From NCBI GenBank assembly GCA_037179335.1, contig JAKZHN010000017.1, positions 744,001 to 808,000 on the forward strand: DNA of 64,000 bases, read 5' to 3'. The stretch comes from Cyclaneusma minus (lineage: Eukaryota > Ascomycota > Leotiomycetes > Marthamycetales > Marthamycetaceae). The first letter of the stretch is position 1. Each line of letters begins with the position of its first letter. This document shows positions 47,470-57,118 of this stretch, piece after piece. Made by a program: the position numbers and the translations under genes. A model generated the notes under the pieces. That model did not search any database. It saw nothing but the letters and a program-made list of their open reading frames with translations, and was not told where the DNA came from.

Positions 47470-50400
47470 CTTTTGGAAATTTCTGTGGGTTTTTGGGGCT
47501 TTCGTTGGTTTTTCTAGTTTGGGTGAGAACGCGCTTGGGGTTTGACAGTGGTTGAAAGGAGCCTGGTTGAAAAAGAGATCACAAGCGAACACATCCTGCA
47601 CCAGCATTTGCGAGCTGCGAATTGTATCTCACGCAACCTCGAATTCATTCTTTTCGTTCCATTCCAGGTTGGTCAACGGCGGATTCCGAGTTTTCTCTTG
47701 ACTTCGAGAGAGCTCTTTCTGCACTTTTGTGCACGGTAGCAAATCTTTCTTTAATCTTTCTTGGTGTGGAATACACAAGATCCGGACAAGGGGACGTAGC
47801 AGGGTCTCTGTTCGTCTCAGGACTCGAGACGGCTGACGGACCGTCCCGAGAAACCTGGTGGCTTCGGCCTCTCGGAGAAGAATCTGAGGCATATCATATC
47901 ATATCATATGAATTGCGGGTTTTCCGTCGGGATAGTGGCGATCTGTGGTACGATGGATCGATGGACGAGGTCAAGCCCCCTGGCTCCGAAGCTCGCAAGA
48001 TACATGTATCATGTACCGATTTGTTCCTGTTATTTGCTCGCGTTGCACGGCGGGTACGTACCTTGACGCCCTGGTTTTGGAACAAGGACTCGCTGTCGAT
48101 CACGTGTGGTTGGGGGCTGTGTTGAAAGCGCTGTGGCCGATGGAAGAGACGATAGCTGGCTCTCTTATGCTCTCCTGGGTCTGATACAGTGGCAGTGTTG
48201 AAGCTAGAGACTTGAGGCGGCCAAGCTTGCTCTTTTGTAGGATTTTGTTCCAGAAGCTGGCTGGTGTTTGATAAGCTCTGGGGGTGGCGATCGCTGCAGG
48301 GAGTAGGGCGATGCGAGGGCGATGCGAAGGCGATCCATGTTGTGCAACGGCGATATTCAAGCATGTTGACGACGTGCCAGCCATGCTCGATGGTGTTCCC
48401 CTTTTGTTCGACTGCATACGAGAATCGTGCGTCTTGGTCAAGTGGCGGACTGAAGTTCTGTCCTTCGGAGGCCGCCTCCGGCGAGGTAGAAGCGGCGCGA
48501 CCAAAGAATCATATATAGTAGTGTCCGGGTTTCTTCTGGATCTGGATCTTAATTGACGAGGACTATTCCTGCTGGGCAATCCAGGGTTTGCGAGAGACTG
48601 TAATACTCGAGGACGGATAGGTGCATGTCAGGAGTTAGAGATGCGATTGGCTATCGAAGAGAGTGTTTCGAAGAAGAGAGGCGTCAATGTTGGGTACAAG
48701 TGCCGCAGAAGCTGCCGCGTTTTCGTTGGGTTTAAGAGCCAGGTTTTCCGTGGTGTTTGTGGTCCCCCAAGACTCTGTGTAGCTTCGAAGGAGGCGAAGG
48801 AGAGACGAACCGTCGGGCTGTGGACACCTCGAGAACGCCAAACAACCACGCAGCAGACGTTGTACGATGCCATCATGCTCAAGGAAGGTTTCTGCATAAA
48901 TTAAAGGATGGAAATCGATTCGCAGACAGCTTCGGACGGTCCGGCTAGCTGCTGTGGAAGGAGGCATGGCCACGCTTCAGAGTTGTATTCGTCCTCCATG
49001 TGGTGTGACGAGGTTCAAGGATTGAGGGAACATTGAACAGCCTTCAGCCTGGTGGTGTCACTGGTGTGGTGGCTTCACCGCGTCGTCGTTATGTGAATTG
49101 GAATAAATATCGAGGCAGGAACTGTCACCAGAAATTTGAACAAAAGGATGAGAGAAAGACACCAGACTGTGTGGCAAGAGTGCAGAAAAACACTGTGAGA
49201 TCTCGGAGACTTACAGTTACAGGAAGGTTGTCCTTGACACTTGAAGAACTTGCTGGCGGTTAAAGCAAGTCGAGGCCAACTGAAAATAGATTGGGGGGAT
49301 GTTTGCTACATGTACCAACTGGCAACGCCCTGGCGGCGACCCTGGTCTTCTGCCGGTCTTTGGGTAAAGTGAAGTCTTGGCTGGATATGCGGAGGTGGTG
49401 GTGATGACTGATGATGATGGTTGAGACTCGAGACGACATGGAGCCGAGATGCGGACAGGTTGCTCGGTTACGCTTGCTCGCTTGGCAATGACCTCGTACC
49501 ACTTTAGTCTCTCCCACGGGCATGGCCCCCCTCCTCTCCTCTCAGGCGCAAGACGGCCAGCGACGGTGGGTTACGACATTGGGGAAAGTCCGGAGGGGAA
49601 AGTCGAGAGAAGTTCAACTCGCCCGAATCTGACGGCTGACCAACTCGACGGCAACTTGTTCAATTACTGATGAGCGATTATGCAGGCAGCCGAGCAAAAC
49701 CAGAAATACCTGCCGCCAGCCAGGCCCAGTCTACTTCCTCGAGGTGCACCAGGCGTGGAACAGACGCGAAAGCAAGGCCAAGGGAGTTTCGCATTCTCGC
49801 TGGATTCAGGATTTGCCGCTTGAAACGCGGACCGAGATTCAAAAGGGCGAAGGGATATCCGGTCCAATCCCATACCACCATCCTGATGCTTCTTGCTTGC
49901 CAATGTGCGTCCGGTAAAGCTTGACGACAGTTACTTGCCGCTTGTTTCTCCCGAGTCTTGACTGAGGACTCTCGAAGGACCGCTCACCGCAGCAACTATT
50001 TACCCCGTCGAGTCCTCACTCAACCGGCATCTCCACGTCCAATAATAGCAGCCTCTCAGGTGCAGCTTGCCCCTGGTCCTCTCATTCATGACTTCACCCA
50101 CGCTGCAAGTTGATCGCTCCGGCTGGTTGCAGAATCCCCTCCGCTACTGATAGCTCGGAGACAAGATGCCATGTGTCTTTCACCATCCTTCCGGTTCCAC
50201 GAAAACACGGTCTGTGGTTCGGACTGCTAGTTCACAGCCTCATGGGAGCTTTCAAAAATAGTCGAGGCACTACAGCTCCTTGCAGTGGAACCAAGTGAGT
50301 CCGACCCAGCCTTTCTCGGGCCAGTTTGATGAGCTATCTCAGGATCAAGAGGGGCAACTCAGAGCCAAGGGAAATCCCCACTGCTGCAATTCCAAAAGAG

Positions 50401-50959
50401 GCTAGAAGGAGGCAAGATAAACTACATGGGACTGCACTATTACCATAGTGGAAGATCTTGGATAGGGTAAGACCTTGGTACCGCTCTCTTGCAGCATCTC
50501 GCATACGTGCAATTGCGCTGTCTGATACAGCTGCGGCCAGCATCAGAGCCAAGTCTACGGTGCACGCAGGTAATCTATATTCTCCAGTGACCAGGAAAGG
50601 CTTGCAGTGGTTTAAGGCAGCTCTCTGCACCGACTTCTTGCCTCTCTCATCCAACTTCCTCAGCTCCTTCCTTCACGCCTCAGAACTGGCATCACTTCAG
50701 CAGCCTTCTCTGCCAGCCTCTTCCTTGCAACTTGCATATTCTCCGTCAAGACGATCGTCTCCTCTCCCTCCGACTAAATACCTATAACTTTCTTTTTTCA
50801 GCCTCGTTTCGCTTCATCTCTCTCAACGAATCCGCACCCTCAACTACCCCAAAGTCTACTTGAAACAGAAAAGCAAAGAGACCCTCAAACACATTAAACG
50901 GGAGAGTCTCCAACACCGGACAGAGATTATCGTAGACAGTCAACTTCCTACCTACTACC
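47470..50959. other. 3.5-kb stretch without a supported gene
   Basis: Frames on both strands (for example minus 48,635-48,973 and 48,100-48,579) are partly coding-like in composition but could not be joined by good splice sites and have no domain. TACATGTA occurs at 48,001 and 49,307. The last 0.4 kb is C/T-rich and A-rich, fitting the promoter and leader of the MFS gene. Confidence 0.4.
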
Positions 50960-53091
50960 ATGTCTGTCACGACAGATCCCGAGTCACCAACACTTTCCGA
51001 GCACAAGGACAATCTCGATATCTTCCAGAAGAATGCAACAGATATAGAGGCCCATGCCGAGGCTCCGGGGACTATTATCGTGAACTCGAATGAAACTGGA
51101 AGGCAGCTTCTTCGTCCACGGCCATCCGAGGATCCTAATGATCCCCTTGTAAGTCATAATTCAATCAGGACTACTTCCAGAAAGTTGCACGGCTTTCGAG
51201 GATCGATATGAGGAAAGGTGGAATGAATTCGAGACCGCATCTCTCATCCGAAAATTCTATGAAACGTCAATACTATATCCACATGATGTTCAGAAAATTT
51301 CATTGCCATGTCCAGAAACTCTTTATGAGAATATCGATAGCTAACCCCCGAAACACCAGAACTGGCCCTACTGGCAAAAAATGGCCACATACATCACAGT
51401 CTGTTTCTTTACCTTCCTAGCCACAGCCAACGCATCCAAGTTCACCGTCGCTGTCGGTCCCATCGCCAAAGAGTTTCATGTCTCGAGCACCGAAGCGGGC
51501 TATCTCACGTGCTTCAACGTCCTCTTAGTAGGCGTCGGCAATCTGTTCTGGGTCCCCCTGATGCGCGTCGTAGGCAAGCGACCCGTCTATCTCACCGCCC
51601 TTCCCCTGCTCGTCGCTTCCAACATATGGGGCGCGAAAGCGACATCGTACAATTCGCTCTTGGCGTCTTGTATTGTTTCTGGTTTTGCAAGCGCGTGTGG
51701 TGATGCTACTGTTCCGGCCGTGGTGGCTGATTTGTTTTTTGTGCATCAGCGAGCGACGATGATGATGGTGTTTCATGTAGCGCTTTCGTGTGGGTTTTTC
51801 CTTGGTCCGTTCATCAACGGATATATCGTGCAGTATGTTGGGTGGAGAACTGAGGATGCTTGGCTGGCTGTTGCTTCGGGAATTACTTGGATTGCGGCTA
51901 TTTTTCTCGTTTTCGAGACCTCTTACCATCGCCGAGATACGGAGAAGATGGCAAGCGAATACCCGTCTAAACGTCCGTATGTCCGGATGCTCGGGTTGAG
52001 CATGGCATACAACAAGGATGCCAGCTTTTGGAAGTCAGCGTGGACCTCGATTACCATGTTTGCGTACCCACCAGTGGCATGGGTATGTTATTCGCCCCCG
52101 AAAAGTCTAGATCCTTGAACTAAGTAATCTTCAGGCCGGTGTGACCATTGGAGTATTCGTGGGCTGGTAACTTCCCATGTCTCTGAAAAAGTTGAGGCCG
52201 AGATCACTAACTCGCGTGACAGGAACATCGTCGTACAGCTCACTTCATCACGTACCTTTTCCGCACCACCATACAACTGGACCGCCCATGCTCTCGGCCT
52301 TCTATCGCTAGCCGGTTTCATCGGAGCCATCGCATCTGCTTTCTTCGGTGGAAAGCTGATCGACTTGATTGCCAATCACATGACCGCACGAAAGCAGGGC
52401 CGCCGCGAGCCCGAGTACCGTCTTCCCGCCATCGTCCTCCCTGCCATCCTCGGACCGTTTGGCGTTTTGATCTTCGGTCTGACGCTAGCTCATAAGTTGC
52501 CATTCATGGGTAAGTCAATTATTTGACCCTCTCTTCTCGGTTTCTCCTTTTCTTCCCGTTTTCCAATTTTCGTCTCAATTGCCCCTTTATCCCCATTTTA
52601 CTGCTTTTCCTGTCATCCTGTTTTTATCCGATCCATCCCTTTCCCCCAGATCCCTTCTTTCCCCCAAATATCCCACTTCCACAACCTCCCCGCTTTCCCC
52701 CAATCCCCATTTTCCCCCGATGTCCCACCCCCCCCCATTCCACCCCAAGCCCCTAACAGCCACTCCAGCCCCAGCAGTAGGCTACGCAATGCAAGGCTTC
52801 GGCCTCACCGCCGTCTCCAACGTCGTCGTCACCTACGCCGTCGACTCCTACCTCCCCCTCGCTGGCGAAGCCCTCGTATCCGTCTTCGTCCTGCGCGGCA
52901 TCATCGGCTGCGTCCTAGCCCTCTGGGCATACGACTGGATCCTCGCTGCCGGCATGGCGAATGCTTTCGGCCAGATGACGGCGATTCAGTTCTTTGTGAT
53001 TCTGTTTGTTTTTGCGTTTGTGCTGAGGGGGAAGCAGATAAGGGCTGCAACTATGCGGTTTGGACCTATGAGGGGGGCTGCGATGTCGTGA
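50960..53091 (+). CDS. Major facilitator superfamily transporter
   Basis: A 517-residue MFS permease with about 12 membrane helices, probably of the DHA1-like drug/metabolite group; substrate unknown. Five exons with consistent phase: 50,960-51,148, 51,360-52,082, 52,135-52,166, 52,223-52,509 and 52,769-53,091. A hydrophilic N-terminus of ~65 residues leads to NWPYWQKMATYITVCFF (helix 1). GNLFWVPLMRVVGKRPVYL is the loop 2-3 signature with the conserved Gly and Arg, and GDATVPAVVADLFF with RATMM follows. Exon 3 is only 32 bases. The final intron is long (259 bases) and extremely C-rich. The protein ends in a short basic tail. An isolated gene here, with no cluster partners recognised. Confidence 0.88.
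52638..52745. repeat. TTTCCCCCA-type C-runs inside an intron
   Basis: Within the last intron of the MFS gene, four TTTCCCCC blocks and several other runs of three to eight C occur in about 110 bases. The opposite strand therefore has many closely spaced G-runs, capable of quadruplex formation. Confidence 0.6.
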
Positions 53092-54067
53092 GGGAGTTTT
53101 TGAAAGGTGAGAGGGGAAGTGGTGTGGAGATTGGAGAAGGGTCGGTGGCGTTTGCGGGGTGCGAGCTTGTGAGGGACGAAAACTCTCGCGGGGTGTGTCA
53201 AGGAAATCGGCTGGGAACATTCCGAGTGTGGTTACGGAAGACGATGGCTGGTCGTCGATATTCGTCTCCTCGGGACTTCCTCTGTAGGTATGGAAAGTCG
53301 GGAAAGGACAAAAAATTGCTACTGGACTGGGGTGCTTTGCATTTGTTACAGCACTGGCGTTTCAACGGTGCATCCTGGGTTTGGTCTTGATTGAATGTTG
53401 CTCTTAGCATTGGAGCTGTCGAACAATTTTCTTGAAAGATATCCTCAACTGCGGTTTCAGGTCCTTTAGCTGGCTAGTATGTTAGTCTGTTAGGTTGTTA
53501 GCTCGCCAAGAGATGTACACAATATGAGACGGGCGGTGGTTGTATACAACAATGACTTGATATGTACTGTGGAAGAATGGAGATATTTCTGTGACTGGAA
53601 GGAAGATGGATGTTAGAAAGCCGAAGCAGAACGCTTTGTGTTTGGAATGAATAGGTAGTTTGGTAAGGGGAAAAGCGATACCGTCACGATTTGTGTCATT
53701 CTCTGGTATCTGTCGTCCCTGACTTCTGTCCACTCACTGGCACTCTGTTGTTCTGTGAACTCTGTCAACCCCTAGACCGCTGTCAGTCTCTGGCACCCCG
53801 TCGTTGTCTGGCGTTCTCCTGCACTCTGTCGTTCACTATTCCCCTGTCAACTCCCCACTCCCCAGCCCTCTGTCAATCCAAAATCCCTCACCATGCCAAT
53901 TTCAATTCACCATTCCAATTCCCCGCCAGCAGAACCTTCGTAAATCCTCTACGCACAATGTAGCTCTCAGCAAATACATATCAGAAAAAAAGGTGTTTTG
54001 TTGCACATCGACAGAAATACAAATCACCCACGGTTGATCTGATTCCACGACTTCTGTTTCCTCGCCC
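53092..54067. other. Spacer with CTCTGTC-rich patch
   Basis: No gene is supported. From about 53,700 to 53,880 the motif CTCTGTC or CTGTC recurs every 10-25 bases (TCTGTCGTCC, CTCTGTTGTTC, CTCTGTCAACC, CTCTGTCGTTC, CCCTGTCAACTCC), a degenerate simple repeat. Confidence 0.5.
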
Positions 54068-54187
54068 AACAACAACTTCCTTGTATCCCGCTGGGATATC
54101 CTGGTCCCATGCCATCCACAATCTCCCATTGAACAACAACCTCATTGTATCCGGCTGGGACCACGAGGTCTCACGCCATCGACAATG
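54068..54187. repeat. 64-base direct duplication ending at a start codon
   Basis: AACAACAAC at 54,068 and again at 54,132 each begin a diverged copy that runs through TTGTATCC-GCTGGGA to CCATC-ACAAT. The second copy ends in GACAATG and so supplies the ATG at 54,185; the first ends in CACAATC. Confidence 0.75.
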
Positions 54188-55221
54188 AATACGCCACGCG
54201 AGGATATCGCCACTGCTCTCGAGACACAACTCGAACAATTGTCGAAGGTCTCAACTGGAGATCCTACTCAGTTGCGACAAGCTGCTAATGCCATGCTCCT
54301 CACGACCAAGGTCGCCGCTCGCTACTACATTGACATCGACAAGCTCCTCACGCAGATCCGCCTCAACAAAGAGATCATATCTGCCGAGAAGGCTACGCAA
54401 GTTTCCAAATTCCATGCGCGAAACCCTCGCTCGCGATACCGGAACACATGAACGGGCAATGGTGGCCGCCTTAGGGGAGCAGAAGAAAGCGGCTGCCGCT
54501 GCTGCTGCCAAATGCCACTCCGAGCATCGACAAGCTCCAGCAGCACTCGAAGCACAGAATGTGGGGGCGACCGCTGCTGCTACCAAACGCGACTCTGAGA
54601 ATCGACGAGCTCTAGCCGACCTTGAAGCACAGAAGGAGGCGATTTCTAAGGAGGTGGCCGTGGAACAAAGGGGCAAGTCATTGCATGTGTTCTATTGACA
54701 TGGGCTAATCGGTGTACCTATAGATCGACCGCTTGGGCGTCTTGATGGAGCAGGTTACTACTACCAAAGATGGCGGCTCTCAGGCAAGTCCTTTCCTCTC
54801 TTGAATTGTTTCTGTACAATTGACAATTGACTCATTGAACCCTTCCTTGCAGAATCTTCTTAAAGAACGACTGGACCGACAAGAACGAGACCTTCAGACT
54901 CTCTGGAGCCTCATCCGACATAATTCACCCCTCAGGCCTCCGCCCATCGCCACCCAATATGATGATGGTGGCTGGAATAGTCGGCGCGAACGTTCTCCCA
55001 CCCACGACTCCTGTGCGGAGGAAATTTACAATCGACCCCGGACCGGACGCAATGGGTTCGCCAACGACGGCGATTCCCATCAAACCAATCGAGGCGATAA
55101 GCGTGCTTACGACGACGACGAGTGCTCCGATGATGAACCCCCCACTCGCATGGTCCGAACGAATTTAGATGTCAAAGGTGGCAAGCTCAGCCGAAGAAGG
55201 AAGTTGGCCCTCCCTTCTTGA
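54185..55221 (+). pseudogene. Frameshifted coiled-coil-like gene of unknown function
   Basis: The frame opened at 54,185 (MNTPREDIATALETQLEQLS, then AANAMLLTTKVAARYYIDID) is coding-like to about 54,410. Coding character then moves by one base to another frame (RETLARDTGTHERAMVAAL, EQKKAAAAAAAKCHSEHR) without room for an intron. Two further exons fit: 54,724-54,783 (IDRLGVLMEQVTTTKDGGSQ) and 54,853-55,221 (NLLKERLDRQERDLQTLWSL, then a polar tail). The intron between them has a strong GC donor (CAG then GCAAGT at 54,784) and a TTGCAG acceptor. How the first part joins 54,724 is unclear (GTGGCC at 54,654 keeps phase). No family recognised. Interpreted as a recently broken lineage-specific gene; a base-calling error is the alternative. 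Confidence 0.5.
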
Positions 55222-55349
55222 GCAGGACGGGCATACTTTTGGAAGGCGTGGGTTGCCACTGGTGACGCAGATGAACTTGATCACCATATCCATTTAAGCT
55301 GTCTCTTTGTGTCCTCCCTGTATTATTGCCTCACTCAATCTCATCTACG

Positions 55350-56800
55350 ATGGCGGAATCGCAGGCTGTCCTCTTGCAAACAGAGGAAACCCACCTTGCA
55401 ATCAAGTCCACCGCTATGCACCAACTGACAACCCTTAAGACGAGGCTCAAGGATCTATGCCGTCAGACTGATAGGTGGGAGAAAAATGTCGACGACTCGA
55501 TTACCACCATCTCTCCTCTCTCCGCTCTAAAAGAGTGTCGCAATCAACTTGTTGCTGTCAAATCGCGGGTCACACGAGTGTCTCACGCCTTCCATCTTCA
55601 CAAAGCCATCCAACAGGGTGTCGAACGGGGTATCCAAGATGAACTTGTTGCCTTGAAAGCGCTTAACGAGCAAGCTCCCAAAGAGCTGGGGATCCGTGGA
55701 CGGCAAGCACTTGCTGTGTTGATCACCATCGGTGACTTGGACGAGTGTTTGCAGACTCGTCCTGCATTGGGCAGATTGCTGAACGCCGGATTGCGGCAGG
55801 AAAATCAAGAGCTTCGATTGCTGAACGGCAGCTTGCGGCAACAAAATCAAGATCTTCGATCGAGAGTAGAGGCCTTGGAAGCGAGTGGAGACAATCATGG
55901 TAAGTTCCCCGAGTTCCTTGCATGATCATCGCTAACCTCCTCTGCAAAGCTTCTGCCCGAGACCGATTGTACAACGCCGTCGGCATTCCTCCTTCCATCA
56001 CCAACCTTCTGCTGTCCGCCCACGTCGATTGGGCCGGCAGAGACCCAATCCTCCCCGCCTTGTACGACGGCCCCGTCTGAGAATTGGTTTTGGCAGGGGG
56101 AGAGCAAGGCGCAGCATTCGCATCCAATCTCTCACTAGCTTGCCAAGTTTATCAACACTTGCAGTCTCCCTCTTTCGATCGACCAAAGGTGTTGCGGCTG
56201 CTCTCTCAGTCTATGGAGTGTGCGCAGGGCGGCATCAGCTACGGCGCCACCGTCGTGTACACGAAACTGCTGGAAGAGTTGGCTGTCCTCACGCACAATC
56301 CCCTCGGTGTTGGGTTGCTGCTGCTTTGGTCAATTGCCAAGTTCCTCGATGACGACCGGGACCCCTTTCGCCCCCTGATCTCTAACTCCTCTACCGGTAT
56401 TTGACAAGCCTTCAGGCTCTTGCAACAGAGCCCAGATCTGGCGCTGACGGGAGTCAACTTCTCCATGCTGCTGCCGATGAGATCGGTTGTGGGCAGGCAT
56501 ATGGCCTATATCTTCGAAGAGGAGGATCTTGGGGAGCGTGTTTTCTTGGTCGAGCCTCGTGGGTATAGAATGGTGCTGGTTGACAAGGCTTCCTTTACGG
56601 TAGATGTCTACAGTCTCGCGGTCAGATTTTGTCACCATTTGTTACATCATGCAGAATGCGCTCTTGACGGACAAGTACGAGAGCGTGATAAAGATGGTAG
56701 TGGGGGATAATTTTGATTGGTGGCATGCGCATATTTTCCTCTTGAAAGAATCTGAAAGACTACTAGTTCTGATATACTTTGAGTCATCTCTTAAAGTCTT
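55350..56800 (+). pseudogene. Coiled-coil-like gene interrupted by in-frame TGA codons
   Basis: Exon 55,350-55,899 (MAESQAVLLQTEETHLAIKS to RSRVEALEASGDNHG) joins by a GTAAGT...AAAG intron to 55,950, and the frame runs to TGA at 56,078-56,080, giving a possible 226-residue protein. The same frame then stays coding-like for over 600 bases with only one more stop, TGA at 56,402-56,404 (ELVLAGGEQGAAFASN, YGATVVYTKLLEELAVLTHN, then LLQQSPDLALTGVNFSMLLP). Near 56,610 coding character shifts frame (SDFVTICYIMQNALL). Heptad-like Leu/Gln repeats (LRQENQELRLLNGSLRQQNQ) suggest a coiled coil at residues 150-175. I read a longer gene broken by two TGA changes and one frameshift. Function unknown. Confidence 0.5.
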
Positions 56801-56884
56801 ACAAAGCGGTGATTCTGGTGGTGTACTCATCAATTTCTCTCTTTATCACGCTTATCACCTTGAAAGCTTTCATTTCCACATAGT

Positions 56885-57118
56885 TGAAATATTCACAATT
56901 TTTAGGGTTATTCCAAATTATTGTAAATATCCCAAATTATTGAAAATATCCCGAATTATTGAGAATATCCGGAATCATCAAGAATATTCCGAGTGACGAG
57001 TCACTAGGAATATCCCAAACTATTGAGAATATTCCGAATTTCCGAATCATTATGAGTATCCCAAGTTCTTGAGCATATTCCGAATCATATGACTGGGGAT
57101 AGTCCTGATCATTGAGAC
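56885..57118. repeat. AT-rich degenerate repeat, GAATATTCC type
   Basis: About ten units of roughly 20 bases, such as AAATTATTGAAAATATCCC, GAATTATTGAGAATATCCGG, CAAGAATATTCCGAGTGACG and CCCAAACTATTGAGAATATTCC. The GAATATTCC core is palindromic. Related sequences are at 20.35, 21.1 and 35.26 kb. Confidence 0.7.

Noticed and set aside
48100..48973. Two minus-strand frames that might form a gene
   Set aside because: No GT-AG pair joins them in phase and no domain was recognised; plus-strand frames overlap them fully.
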